The notes beneath the pieces were generated by a model that worked only from the letters and a program-made list of their open reading frames with translations, was not told the origin of the DNA and made no database searches. A program made the position numbers and the translations under genes. A DNA stretch of 64,000 bases from JAWCQZ01 sp038869515 [NCBI: Halobacteria archaeon] (GTDB lineage: Archaea > Halobacteriota > Syntropharchaeia > JACQPP01), in contig JAWCQZ010000008.1 in assembly GCA_038869515.1 (NCBI GenBank), forward strand, positions 1-64,000, read 5' to 3'. Positions 22,555 to 33,283 of the stretch are shown here, piece after piece. The number at the start of each line of letters is the position of its first letter. The first letter of the stretch is position 1.

Positions 22555-23265
22555 CTACGCCGCGGGGCGGGTCAGGGAGACCATCAGCACCGGCCGCCGC
22601 TTCCCCTCGATCTTCTGGGTGGAGGCGGCCACCGTCCAGAACCTCCGCCGGAGCCGCGCGCGGGCGTCGTCCGGGAGCGCCCCGGGCTCGGCCTGGATGA
22701 GGAGGACCGCCTCCTGGGGGCCGGTGATGTCGAAGGCATGCTCCAGGACCGGGAGGTCCCCGGCCCCCTGGATCTCGGCGAGGACCACCGACTTGCGGTG
22801 CTCCTCGAGGAAGGCCCGCAGGGCCTCCAGGACGTCGGAGGGCTCCTTGAGGGGCCGGACCACAGAGACCTTGGGGCCCCGGAGGGCGAGGCCGCCGGCG
22901 AAGTCGAGGATGATGCCCTCCTGGCCCCCGGCCGAGGTGTAGGCCTTCAGCAGTTTGCGCGCCAGGCCGGGCTTCTTCTCCACGAGGAGGTACCCCTGCC
23001 CCGGCGAGACCAGCTGCCGCGCGGCCTCGAACCCGAAGTCGGGGTCCACCGGCATCCGCAGGGTGGGCCCTCCGGGCGGGCCGCCCTTCGCCATCCGCTC
23101 CAGGAACTCCACCATGTCGGGAGCCACCGGCTTCAGGATGGCCCGCAGTTTCGCCAGCGCCTCGGCGGGGCTCTTCTCGATCAGTTTCAGCGTGGAGTCG
23201 ACCTCGGCCTCCTTCATTCCCAGGGCCTTCAGGACGACCCGGAGCCGGCCCGACTCGGCGCTCAT
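22555..23265 (-). CDS. DUF835-like protein with helical N-terminus
   Basis: A 236-residue protein. The first 60 residues are helical (VVLKALGMKEAEVDSTLKLI). Residues 85-225 look like a RecA-like DUF835 domain: QGYLLVEKKPGLARKLLKAY, EGIILDFAGG, RKSVVLAEIQ and EAVLLIQAEPGALPD. DUF835 is frequent in Thermoplasmatota and Thermococci and is thought to relate to signalling ATPases such as KaiC-like proteins. The assignment is by pattern only. Confidence 0.5.
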   Translation of the reverse strand: MSAESGRLRVVLKALGMKEAEVDSTLKLIEKSPAEALAKLRAILKPVAPDMVEFLERMAKGGPPGGPTLRMPVDPDFGFEAARQLVSPGQGYLLVEKKPGLARKLLKAYTSAGGQEGIILDFAGGLALRGPKVSVVRPLKEPSDVLEALRAFLEEHRKSVVLAEIQGAGDLPVLEHAFDITGPQEAVLLIQAEPGALPDDARARLRRRFWTVAASTQKIEGKRRPVLMVSLTRPAA

Positions 23266-23304
23266 GGAAGCGGATGGGTGCGGCAGGGCATAAAGACGGT
23301 GACC

Positions 23305-24228
23305 TCAGGCTTGGCGGCCCGCGAACCTCTCCAGCCGCGCCAGGGTGGGCAGGGCGGTCATCGCCCCGGGCCGGGTGCAGACCAGGGCCCCCGCGGCGTT
23401 GGCGAAGCGGCCCATCTTCCCGGCGGGCCACCCCCGCAGGAGGCCGAAGAGGAGCGCCGCCGCGAAGCCGTCGCCCGCGCCGGTGGTGTCCGCGGCCCGA
23501 ACCCGGAATGCCGGGGGGGAGATGCGTTCGCCCTCGTGGAAGAGGAGGGAGCCCCGGGCCCCCCGCTTCAGGGCGAGCCACTCCGGCCCGAAGCGGCGGA
23601 GGAGGGCCCGCGCCGCCCGGTCCGGGGCACGGGCTCCGGTGACAATGCGCGCCTCCTCTTCGGTCAGCAGCAGCAGGTCGGTCCGCGCGAGGAGCCAGCG
23701 GAGGAAGGGGCGCGGGAAGGGGTGGTCCCGCCTCATGTTGGGGTCGAAGGAGACCGGGACCCCGAGCCTCCCCGCCCTCGCCACCGCCCTCCGGAGCGCC
23801 GCGGGCCCCCGGGGCGCCAGCAGCGGCCCCGAGCCGCAGTGGAGGAGCCGCAGGCCCCGCCCGAAGGCGGGGAGATCCTCCGGGCCGAGGGCCATGTCGG
23901 CGCTCCCGGTCCGGTGGAAGTCGAAGGTGCGCTCCCCGCCCCGGCCGAGGTAGACGAAGGCGAGCCCGGTCGGCTCCCGGCTCCTCCGCAGCCACCGCGT
24001 CTCCACCCCCTCCCGCTCCAGAGTGGCGATGAGGAAGGAGCCGAGACGGTCCTCCGAGACGCGACCCGCGAAGGCGACGCGAGCGCCGAGGCGGGCGAGC
24101 CCCACCGCGACGTTGGCCGGGGCGCCTCCGGCGAACTTCGCGAAGCCCGGCGGATCCGGGCCGGGGCGGGTCGCGACGAGGTCGACGAGGAGTTCGCCGA
24201 CGCAGAGCGCCTCGGGGTTGATGGCCAC
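23305..24228 (-). CDS. PfkB-family sugar or nucleoside kinase
   Basis: A 307-residue ribokinase-like protein. The start has GGAPANVAVGLARLG, the catalytic signature DTTGAGDGF holds D253, and PVSFDPNMR and LLLTEEEARI are typical of fructokinase or 2-keto-3-deoxygluconate kinase-like members. The substrate cannot be fixed without comparison. It is divergent from pdxT. Alone in its transcript. Confidence 0.85.
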   Translation of the reverse strand: MAINPEALCVGELLVDLVATRPGPDPPGFAKFAGGAPANVAVGLARLGARVAFAGRVSEDRLGSFLIATLEREGVETRWLRRSREPTGLAFVYLGRGGERTFDFHRTGSADMALGPEDLPAFGRGLRLLHCGSGPLLAPRGPAALRRAVARAGRLGVPVSFDPNMRRDHPFPRPFLRWLLARTDLLLLTEEEARIVTGARAPDRAARALLRRFGPEWLALKRGARGSLLFHEGERISPPAFRVRAADTTGAGDGFAAALLFGLLRGWPAGKMGRFANAAGALVCTRPGAMTALPTLARLERFAGRQA

Positions 24229-24266
24229 GGTGGCCTTTTTTCGCCAGACGGCAAAAAGCAGGCCCG

Positions 24267-24929
24267 ATGCTCGGCCGCTCCGAACTCTCGCGTTCGCCGT
24301 CCCCCGACGGGGTGAGTTCGGGGCGACTCGTCGGCGTCGTGGCCCTCCAGGGCGACGTGAGCGAGCACCTCGAGGCGTTCCGGAAGGTGCTCGGGGAGGC
24401 CGGGGAGGCGATCCCCATCCGCCGCCGGGGGGAGGTGGCGGGCTGCGACGCCCTCTCCCTCCCCGGGGGGGAGTCCACCACCATCGGCCGGCTCCTGGCG
24501 GAGAAGGGGATCGGGCCGGAGATCGCCGAGGCCGCGCGGCGGGGAGTCCCGGTCCTCGGGACCTGCGCCGGGCTGGTCCTCCTGGCGAAGAGGGTCACGG
24601 ACGAGCTGGAGCGGGGAAGCCCGGGAAACGGCGGCCGGGTGACGCCCCTCGGCCTCATGGACATCGCCGCCGACCGGAACGCGTTCGGGCGGCAGCGGGA
24701 GTCGTTCGAGGCGAACCTCGATTTTCCCGCCCTGGGGCGGGAGCCCTGCCCGGCACTCTTCATCCGCGCCCCCGCCATCGCCTCGACGGGGCCGGGCGTC
24801 GAAGTGCTCGCCCGCCACCAGGGGCGCATCGTGGCCGCGCGCCAGGGCAACCTCCTGGCCCTCGCCTTCCATCCCGAACTGACCGGCGACCCGCGGCCCC
24901 TCCGCTATTTCCTCGCCATGGGAGGGTAA
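24267..24929 (+). CDS. pdxT: Glutaminase subunit of pyridoxal 5'-phosphate synthase
   Basis: A 220-residue class I glutamine amidotransferase: VGVVALQGDVSEHLEA, LPGGESTTIG, the nucleophile C100 in VLGTCAGLVLLA, and the His-Glu pair in FHPELTGD. It feeds ammonia to PdxS for vitamin B6 synthesis. PdxS is not in the window. The first 16 residues are extra compared with most PdxT; a GTG at 24312 would give the usual length, but a T-rich box 26-34 bases before 24267 supports the ATG. Confidence 0.93.
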   Translation: MLGRSELSRSPSPDGVSSGRLVGVVALQGDVSEHLEAFRKVLGEAGEAIPIRRRGEVAGCDALSLPGGESTTIGRLLAEKGIGPEIAEAARRGVPVLGTCAGLVLLAKRVTDELERGSPGNGGRVTPLGLMDIAADRNAFGRQRESFEANLDFPALGREPCPALFIRAPAIASTGPGVEVLARHQGRIVAARQGNLLALAFHPELTGDPRPLRYFLAMGG

Positions 24930-24932
24930 GCG

Positions 24933-25388
24933 ATGGACCTGCGCCTGCTGCGCCGCCGGCTGCTCCTCATGCCCCTCCTGCTCGGGGCGGCGGCCCTGTT
25001 CCTCCTCTTTTCCCTCGACGGGGGGCAGGCCGGGGGGGCGGTCCTCGTCGGGCCCATCCCGGTCGCGGTCGGGACGTCGCCGATGGCTGCCGCCCTCGCC
25101 CTGCTCCTCCTCTTCGGTCTCCTGGTTCTGGCCACAGGGCGGATGTTGAAGGCCGCCGCCGAGACGGAGAGGGAGCACAGGTCGCGGGAGCATCCTCCCC
25201 CCGCCCCCCAGGAAACCGCGCAGGCCGGGGCCTCCAGAAGGACCCGGGTCCGGGGCGCCGGGGTCGTCATGGTCGGGCCCCTCCCCATCGCCTGGGGAAA
25301 CGACCCGAGGCTCCTCCGGTTCACCCTCCTGCTGGCGGCCGCCCTGACGGCCCTCGGCGTGGGAGCGATGCTGCTGTCGCCCGGTTAG
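24933..25388 (+). CDS. Tandem DUF131 (TIGR00304-like) membrane protein
   Basis: A 151-residue protein with two similar halves. Each contains the DUF131 motif G-x-V-x-V-G-P-x-P-I (GGAVLVGPIPVAVG near 34 and GVVMVGPLPIAWG near 110) between hydrophobic helices, with a charged linker between the halves. Single DUF131 units are common in archaea; here two appear in one chain. It follows pdxT by three bases and its 3' end overlaps that of hemA by four. Confidence 0.7.
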   Translation: MDLRLLRRRLLLMPLLLGAAALFLLFSLDGGQAGGAVLVGPIPVAVGTSPMAAALALLLLFGLLVLATGRMLKAAAETEREHRSREHPPPAPQETAQAGASRRTRVRGAGVVMVGPLPIAWGNDPRLLRFTLLLAAALTALGVGAMLLSPG

Positions 25389-26695
25389 GAGGAGCCGTCC
25401 AGGCGGAACATCTCCTCCGCCGATCGGAGGAGACGGGCGTCCCCGCGGCCCGAGGCTTTCCGGATGGCCTCGGCGGGACCGGCGAGAATCTTGTTGGCGA
25501 TGCTGTCTACCAGGGCGCGCAGGACCGCCTCCTGCTCCTTGCCCGGGGTCCCGTTCAACTTCCGCAGCGACCTCTCCAGTTCGGCCGCCTTCACCCGCTC
25601 CACGTTCCGGTATAGCCTGCGCAGGAGGTCCTCTCCCGGGGCTCCCTTCTCCGCCAGGGAGGCGACCGCCCGGTCCACCAGGCCCTCGACCCGGGCCATC
25701 TCGGCCCTCCGCTTCTGGAGGTTCTTCCGCGCGACCTCGCGGAGACCGTCGATGTTGTAGAGGCGGACGCCCGGGAGTTCCCCAATGGCGCGGTCCACGT
25801 TCCGGGGGTTGGAGATGTCAATCACGAAGAGGGGGCGGTCCCCCAGTCCCGCCCGGGAGCGGCGGCGGAGGATGGACTCCATCTCCTCGACTCCGACCAC
25901 CGCGTGGGGGGCCGAGGAGGCGCAGATGAAGAGGTCGGCCCGGGAGATGGGGCCCGCCATGCTCGCCAGCGGGACGGTCTCGGGGTGGCCGGCGCCTCCG
26001 TTTTCCAGGAGGCCCGCCAGGTCCCGGGCCCTCCTCAGGGTCCGGTTCGCGAAGGTCACCGACTTCACCTTCTGCTTCACGAGGGAGCGGGCCACGGCCC
26101 GGGCCATGTCCCCAGCCCCGAGGATGACCAGCGAGCGCCCCTCCAGGGAGCCGCCGCACAGTTTCCGGGCCAACTCCACGGTGGCGGAGCCGATGGAGAC
26201 GTTGCCCCGGCCGATGGCGGTCCGGGCCCGGGCCTCCTTGCCGGTGCTCAAGGCCTTCTGGAAGAGGGCGTCGAGGGTCCGGCCCGCGGTCCCCTCCTGG
26301 CGGGCGAAGCGGTAGGCCTCCCGCACCTGCCCGAGAATCTGCCCCTCGCCGACAATCATGCTGTCGAGCCCCGCGGCGACCGAGAGGAGGTGGCGGGCCG
26401 AGGCCTCCCCCGAGTAGAAGCGGACCGTGTCGGGCGTCGTGGAGTTCCCCAGGAGGTCCCCGAGGCGCTCCCGGACCCCGGCGGGGTCCCGGGCGACGGC
26501 GTAGATCTCCACCCGGTTGCAGGTCCGGAGGAGGGCGCATTCCTCGACGCCCTCCATCTCCTTCACCGAGCGGAGGAGAGAGCGGGCCTCCTTCGTCGAG
26601 GCCATCTCCAACTGGTCAATGGTGGCCCACCGGTGGGTGACGTGGGCGCTGACCAGGGAGCGGACGCCCGGACCTCCGTAGCTCCTCGCGGCCAT
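25385..26695 (-). CDS. hemA: Glutamyl-tRNA reductase
   Basis: A 436-residue enzyme of the C5 tetrapyrrole pathway. The nucleophile is C59 in ALLRTCNRVEIY. It has GLDSMIVGEGQILGQ, the NADPH domain LVILGAGDMARAVA, and the C-terminal dimerisation helices (VEGLVDRAVASL). It converts Glu-tRNA to glutamate-1-semialdehyde, the first step to haem, sirohaem or B12. This is relevant to the haem protein and cobalamin enzyme in the window. No other hem gene is adjacent. Confidence 0.93.
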   Translation of the reverse strand: MAARSYGGPGVRSLVSAHVTHRWATIDQLEMASTKEARSLLRSVKEMEGVEECALLRTCNRVEIYAVARDPAGVRERLGDLLGNSTTPDTVRFYSGEASARHLLSVAAGLDSMIVGEGQILGQVREAYRFARQEGTAGRTLDALFQKALSTGKEARARTAIGRGNVSIGSATVELARKLCGGSLEGRSLVILGAGDMARAVARSLVKQKVKSVTFANRTLRRARDLAGLLENGGAGHPETVPLASMAGPISRADLFICASSAPHAVVGVEEMESILRRRSRAGLGDRPLFVIDISNPRNVDRAIGELPGVRLYNIDGLREVARKNLQKRRAEMARVEGLVDRAVASLAEKGAPGEDLLRRLYRNVERVKAAELERSLRKLNGTPGKEQEAVLRALVDSIANKILAGPAEAIRKASGRGDARLLRSAEEMFRLDGSS

Positions 26696-26841
26696 CTCCC
26701 CTCCCTACAGAGGTCCCATTTTAAACGTTGAGCCGGACCGGCCGGTGCCCGACCCCGCCCGGAGAGGGAGGACTGCGTGCCGCCCTTCCACGGAAACGGG
26801 CCCAGGAGCGCCGGTTCTTCCCGCAGGGGAGAGCGAGGAAT

Positions 26842-26849
26842 CCTATATG
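26842..26849 (+). promoter_or_regulatory. TATA box of the DsbA-like gene
   Basis: CCTATATG lies 25-32 bases before the ATG at 26874, the spacing that decides in favour of that start over upstream ones at 26745 and 26847. Confidence 0.55.
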
Positions 26850-26873
26850 AACCCGGGGGCCAAGGGGTCGCCG

Positions 26874-27755
26874 ATGGCCGAGGAGCGACCTCCCGGGATA
26901 CCCATGATGCTGGAGAAGCCGCCCCCGGGCCAGCCCGCGGGGCTCCTCGGCCTTCCGCCCGCCGCGCCTCCCGACGAGCGGGCCTCCGGCGAGGTCCCGT
27001 CGCGCCCCTCCAGACCCTGGGGCGGGACGGTGGCCGTCCGCCTCCCCCACCTCTTCGCCATCGCCGTCGCCCTCGCATTCGTGAGCGGATTCGCGCTCCA
27101 CGCCGCGGTGTTCCCGGGAACATCTCCTGCCGGCGGCCCCGCCCCCGCCGCGCCCGCGGGGACCCTCGCGGCGGGCCGCATCCAGCTCTCCAACGGGCTG
27201 GGGGACGCCTACACCGAGGGGAACACGAACGCCAAGGTCCAGCTCATCGAATTCTCCGACTACCAGTGCCCATTCTGCCGCAGGCACTACACCCAGACCG
27301 CGCCAACCCTCCTGGCAGACTACGTCCGGAGCGGCAAGGTCCTCTACGCCTACCGCGATTTCCCGCTCGACAACATCCACCCCGGGGCGACCCCCTGGGC
27401 CATCGCGGCGCGCTGCGCGGGGGAGCAGGGGAAGTACAAGGCCCTCCACGACAAAATCTTCGACGAGCAGAGCAAGCAGGGACAGGGAACCATCAGTTAC
27501 GAAGACTACGCCGCCGTCGCCAAGCAGTGGGCCCAGGAACTCGGCCTGGACGCGGGCGCCTTCAACGCCTGCCTCGACTCGCGGAAATACGCCAGGCAGG
27601 TCCAGAGGGACCTCCAGGACGGTTTCGCCGCCGGGGTGAGCGGCACCCCGTCGTTTTTCGTGGGGAACCCCCAGAAGGGATATGTGAGAATCGAGGGGGC
27701 GCGGGAGCTCGCCCTCTTCAAGCAGACCCTGGACCAGGAACTCGCCTCGGCCTGA
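26874..27755 (+). CDS. Membrane-anchored DsbA-like thiol oxidoreductase
   Basis: A 293-residue protein: a Pro-rich cytoplasmic N-terminus (1-50), one membrane helix (about 57-78), a Pro/Ala linker, and a DsbA/DsbG-like thioredoxin domain (about 102-290). The active site is C132-PF-C135 after EFSDYQ, and the cis-Pro loop is SGTPSFFV. It is expected to oxidise or isomerise disulfides outside the membrane, as for the Cys-bearing surface proteins of this genome. The start at 26874 fits the promoter box. Confidence 0.87.
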   Translation: MAEERPPGIPMMLEKPPPGQPAGLLGLPPAAPPDERASGEVPSRPSRPWGGTVAVRLPHLFAIAVALAFVSGFALHAAVFPGTSPAGGPAPAAPAGTLAAGRIQLSNGLGDAYTEGNTNAKVQLIEFSDYQCPFCRRHYTQTAPTLLADYVRSGKVLYAYRDFPLDNIHPGATPWAIAARCAGEQGKYKALHDKIFDEQSKQGQGTISYEDYAAVAKQWAQELGLDAGAFNACLDSRKYARQVQRDLQDGFAAGVSGTPSFFVGNPQKGYVRIEGARELALFKQTLDQELASA

Positions 27756-27783
27756 TTCAAAACCCGCAACGGCTGCCCAGAAA

Positions 27784-27792
27784 GTTTTTAAA
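27784..27792 (+). promoter_or_regulatory. TATA box of the MC1 gene
   Basis: GTTTTTAAA lies 27-35 bases before the ATG at 27819. Its strength fits a highly expressed chromatin protein. Confidence 0.6.
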
Positions 27793-27818
27793 CCGACCCT
27801 GCGAGCCTGCGAGCGGAG

Positions 27819-28103
27819 ATGGCGCGGAAAGGCAGCAAGAGGCGCTTCGTCCTCGTCCGTGGTTCCAAGGAGGTCGCCGTCTTCACCGGAAGGTTTCCCC
27901 GCCAGGCGGCCCTCAAGGCGGCGTGCGCGGGCTACACCGCCATCGCCCTGCGGGAGCGCGGCACCAGGAAACTCCACCAGTTCAAGGGCTCCCGGCAGAA
28001 GGTGAAGGCTCCGCCCGGCCGCCCTTCCTGGCTCCCCGAGATGGTCTGGGTGCCCCGGGTGCGGAAGCAGGGCATCAAGCACCTCGAGAAGAAGCGGCGC
28101 TGA
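27819..28103 (+). CDS. MC1-family archaeal chromatin protein
   Basis: A 94-residue, strongly basic protein matching MC1 along its length: FVLVRG at the start, VFTGRFPRQAALKAA, LRERGTRKLHQFKG, PPGRPSWLPEMV and a C-terminal KHLEKKRR. MC1 bends and compacts DNA as a monomer in Methanosarcina and haloarchaea. Its presence here suggests an MC1-based chromatin; no histone gene lies in the window. Single gene with its own strong box. Confidence 0.88.
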   Translation: MARKGSKRRFVLVRGSKEVAVFTGRFPRQAALKAACAGYTAIALRERGTRKLHQFKGSRQKVKAPPGRPSWLPEMVWVPRVRKQGIKHLEKKRR

Positions 28104-28114
28104 CCGGAGAAGAG

Positions 28115-29080
28115 TCAAAGAGGAAGAGATTCCCGGAGCCTCGCGAGTCGCGCCAAGGGGCCGGTGGCCAAGTCCACGCCGCGGGCCGCGGCCTCGATGC
28201 TCCGCAACTCCGCCGGGGCCATTAACCAGTCCCCGCCCCGGGCGTTCTCCTCGGCCTGCCCCGCGCTCTTGGCTCCGGGGATGGCGACCACACGCGGGTC
28301 ATGGACCAGCCAGTTCAACGCCGTCTGGGAGACGCTTCTCCCGCGCCTCTTCCCGACCTTCCGCAGAGCGGTGATGAGCGGGACAGCGCGCCGGAGGTTC
28401 TCCCGGGAGAAGAGGGGGTGGGCCCGCCGGACCCAGTCCGAGGGCTGGTGGTCCGGGGTGTATTTGCCCGACAGAGCCCCCTGTGCCAGGGGGCTGTAGG
28501 CGATGAGGGTCACGCCCCACTTCCGGCACGCGGGGAGAAGGTCCCTCTCGGCTTCCCGCTCCAGGAGGTTGTACTTCACCTGGTTGGAGACCACCTCCGA
28601 CCGGGGCAGCGCCTCCCGGGCCTCGCGGAGCATGGCGGCGGGGAAGTTGCTCACGCCGATGTGGCGAATCCAGCCCCGCTTCTTGAGCCGTTCCATGGCC
28701 CGCATCATCGCCGGGACCGGGACGAGGGGGTTGGGCCAGTGGACCTGGTAGAGGTCGATGGCGTCCACGCCCAGGCGGCGGCGGGAGCCCGCGCATGCCT
28801 TCTCGAAGGAGTGGAAGGGCATCACCTTGGAGGCGACGAAGACACCGTCGCGCCTCTCCCCGAGAGCCTCGCCGATGACCTGCTCCGAGCGCCACGGGCC
28901 GTAGATTTCGGCGGTGTCGAGCCAGTTCACGCCGAGGGCGAGGGCCCGGTCGAAGGCCTCCAGGGCCTGCCGCTTGCCGTAAGAGCCGCCCCACCCCCAT
29001 TCGAGGGCCCCCCACTGCCACGTCCCGGCGCCGATGACCGAGAGTTTTTCGCCGGTCCGGCCGAGCATCGCGGTCCGCAT
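28115..29080 (-). CDS. Aldo/keto reductase
   Basis: A 321-residue TIM-barrel NAD(P)H oxidoreductase. The catalytic tetrad is visible as Asp and Tyr in WLDTAEIYG, Lys in VASKV, and His in YQVHW. The start MRTAMLGRTG is the usual AKR start, so the ATG at 29080 is chosen over 29089. YSPLAQGALSGKY and the C-terminal 'VAIPGAKS' loop for cofactor phosphate are also present. The substrate is unknown. It is divergent from the HAD gene. Confidence 0.88.
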   Translation of the reverse strand: MRTAMLGRTGEKLSVIGAGTWQWGALEWGWGGSYGKRQALEAFDRALALGVNWLDTAEIYGPWRSEQVIGEALGERRDGVFVASKVMPFHSFEKACAGSRRRLGVDAIDLYQVHWPNPLVPVPAMMRAMERLKKRGWIRHIGVSNFPAAMLREAREALPRSEVVSNQVKYNLLEREAERDLLPACRKWGVTLIAYSPLAQGALSGKYTPDHQPSDWVRRAHPLFSRENLRRAVPLITALRKVGKRRGRSVSQTALNWLVHDPRVVAIPGAKSAGQAEENARGGDWLMAPAELRSIEAAARGVDLATGPLARLARLRESLPL

Positions 29081-29126
29081 GGCACCCATGGGGAAACTCT
29101 ATGGCCAGAGGGATGAACCCGGCGCC

Positions 29127-29822
29127 ATGCTGCGGCTCAAGGCGCTCCTGGTCGATTTCGACGGGACCCTCGCCGACCACGAAGCTGTCTTCGCCGAGGA
29201 GTTGGACGGCCTCCTGGGGCTCCCGGGCCGGGAGATCTTCCGCCTCTGGCTCGAAGTCCACCGGGAGGAGGTCCACACCGACTTCCCCGACCGCCACGAG
29301 GACCCGGTGTTCCACCTGGAGAGGGTCGCCCGGCGGGCGGGCCGGAGACCGGGAAGGAAGGAGGCGGAGGAGTTCCGCGCGGCCTTCCAGCGGGGCGCCT
29401 GGAGGTCCTCCCGTCAGCCCCGCTTCCACCGGGACTCCCTCGACTTCCTCCGGCACGGCCTCCGCCCCGAGGCGCCCCTCTTCGCCCTCTCGACCGGCGA
29501 CCGGGCGGCGGCCAAGGCGCGCGCCGCGGCGCAGGCCGTCGGCCGTCCGGCCTTCCGCCTCATCCTGAGCGAGGAGACGCTGGGCATCCGGAAGGACCGC
29601 CCGGAGTTCTTCCGGCGGGCCTGCGAGAGGCTGCGGCTCCGTCCGCGGGAGGTGGCCTACCTCGGGGACCTGCCCCTCCACGACGTCGGGCCCGCCCGGG
29701 CGGCGGGGCTCTGGTCGGTCTACGTGAACCGGAAGACCGAGGCCATTCCCCCGGGCCGCCCGAGGCCCCACTTCGAGGTGAGGGACCTGTGGGAGGCGCG
29801 GCGGGAGCTCGGACTGCTCTGA
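29127..29822 (+). CDS. HAD-superfamily hydrolase
   Basis: A 231-residue protein with HAD motif I DFDGTLAD, motif II in ALSTGD, the Lys of motif III (GIRKDR) and motif IV YLGDLPLHD. The cap of about 95 residues is helical. It is phosphatase-like, perhaps with a sugar-phosphate or nucleotide substrate. The start at 29127 is chosen because a CTCTATG box lies 25-31 bases upstream and the fold begins here. Confidence 0.85.
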   Translation: MLRLKALLVDFDGTLADHEAVFAEELDGLLGLPGREIFRLWLEVHREEVHTDFPDRHEDPVFHLERVARRAGRRPGRKEAEEFRAAFQRGAWRSSRQPRFHRDSLDFLRHGLRPEAPLFALSTGDRAAAKARAAAQAVGRPAFRLILSEETLGIRKDRPEFFRRACERLRLRPREVAYLGDLPLHDVGPARAAGLWSVYVNRKTEAIPPGRPRPHFEVRDLWEARRELGLL

Positions 29823-29854
29823 AAATCGCCGGGGGGGGCGGGGAGGGGGGAATT

Positions 29855-29876
29855 GGACCGGAATCGTCGCCGGTCC
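29855..29876. terminator. Terminator-like hairpin after the HAD gene
   Basis: GGACCGG and CCGGTCC (7-base arms, 8-base loop) lie in the gap between the HAD gene and tRNA-Gly. It may close either transcript. Archaeal terminators are usually T-tracts, so the role is uncertain. Confidence 0.3.
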
Positions 29877-29899
29877 TCTCCGGCGTCTCTCGGCGACAG

Positions 29900-29971
29900 T
29901 GCGCCAATCGGGAGTCGAACCCGAGTTTTGGGCTTGGCAAGCCCAAGTCATAACCGCTAGACCATTGGCGC
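29900..29971 (-). tRNA. tRNA-Gly (GCC)
   Basis: On the minus strand the cloverleaf is complete: acceptor GCGCCAA/TTGGCGC, anticodon arm TGGGC-TTGCCAA-GCCCA giving anticodon GCC, and T arm TCGGG-TTCGACT-CCCGA. The discriminator is A and the 3' CCA is not encoded. No intron. A likely TATA element (minus-strand GTTTTAATATG) lies about 60-70 bases upstream. Confidence 0.93.
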
Positions 29972-30076
29972 CCGGGGAGTGGGGGAAGGGGGCTGTGCTC
30001 CCCCGTCCTTGGAACCCTTCACCCTCCCCGCATATTAAAACGTACAAACAAGGCTCCGGCAACCCGGGCCCGAAAG

Positions 30077-30085
30077 TTTTTTATA
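30077..30085 (+). promoter_or_regulatory. TATA box of the Hsp20 gene
   Basis: TTTTTTATA directly precedes the first operator palindrome. It implies a leader of about 40-45 bases, consistent with the ribosome site at 30130-30139. Confidence 0.65.
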
Positions 30086-30101
30086 CTAACCAATGGTTAG
30101 T
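30085..30101. promoter_or_regulatory. Operator palindrome 1 at the Hsp20 promoter
   Basis: ACTAACC-AAT-GGTTAGT, a perfect inverted repeat with a three-base centre, abuts the TATA box. Confidence 0.6.
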
Positions 30102-30107
30102 GCCAAT

Positions 30108-30126
30108 CACTAACCATAGGTTAGTG
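30108..30126. promoter_or_regulatory. Operator palindrome 2 at the Hsp20 promoter
   Basis: CACTAACC-ATA-GGTTAGTG repeats operator 1 after 24 bases, so two dimers could bind side by side over the start of transcription. The layout parallels heat-shock repression of hsp20 and AAA genes in Thermococcales by Phr, although the sequence is different. Confidence 0.6.
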
Positions 30127-30149
30127 GCAAAGGAGGTGAACACCGAACA

Positions 30150-32986
<2,837 letters not shown>

Positions 32987-32995
32987 GAGGCGCCG

Positions 32996-33283
32996 ATGGC
33001 CGGGCGCGAGCGCTCTTGGATGATGGACGCGTGCCCCATCTGCGGGAAGGTCTGCCGGGGAGCGTCCCGGAGATCGGTGGGGGCCCAGCTCCGGCGTTGC
33101 GCGCTCACCCACCGGCGCGCGGGGCCTCCCCCAGCGGTCCCGCCCGCCTCCGTCCTGCCGCATCCGGCCATTCCGCCGCTCGGACCGTCCGGCCCCTCCG
33201 GGTGGACGGTGGATGGAGAAGCGCCTCCACGCGCTACTTCGCCGGCCGCCGCTTCGTCCCCTTCTCCGTGTCCTCCACCTTGA
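32996..33283 (+). CDS. Small putative zinc-finger protein
   Basis: A 95-residue reading frame starting ten bases after the CDC48 stop. The N-terminal third has CPICGKVCRGASRRS and RCALTHRRA, with the ligand spacing of a small C2HC-like or treble-clef finger; the remainder is Pro-rich and disordered. Its last 50 bases overlap the 3' end of cysS on the other strand. It may be a real gene ending earlier in function, or chance. A start at 33017 is also possible. Confidence 0.35.
   Translation: MAGRERSWMMDACPICGKVCRGASRRSVGAQLRRCALTHRRAGPPPAVPPASVLPHPAIPPLGPSGPSGWTVDGEAPPRATSPAAASSPSPCPPP

Noticed and set aside
26745-26873. Longer N-terminus for the DsbA-like gene
   Set aside because: The TATA box at 26842-26849 would lie inside the coding region; the ATG at 26874 fits leaderless spacing and the membrane-anchor layout.
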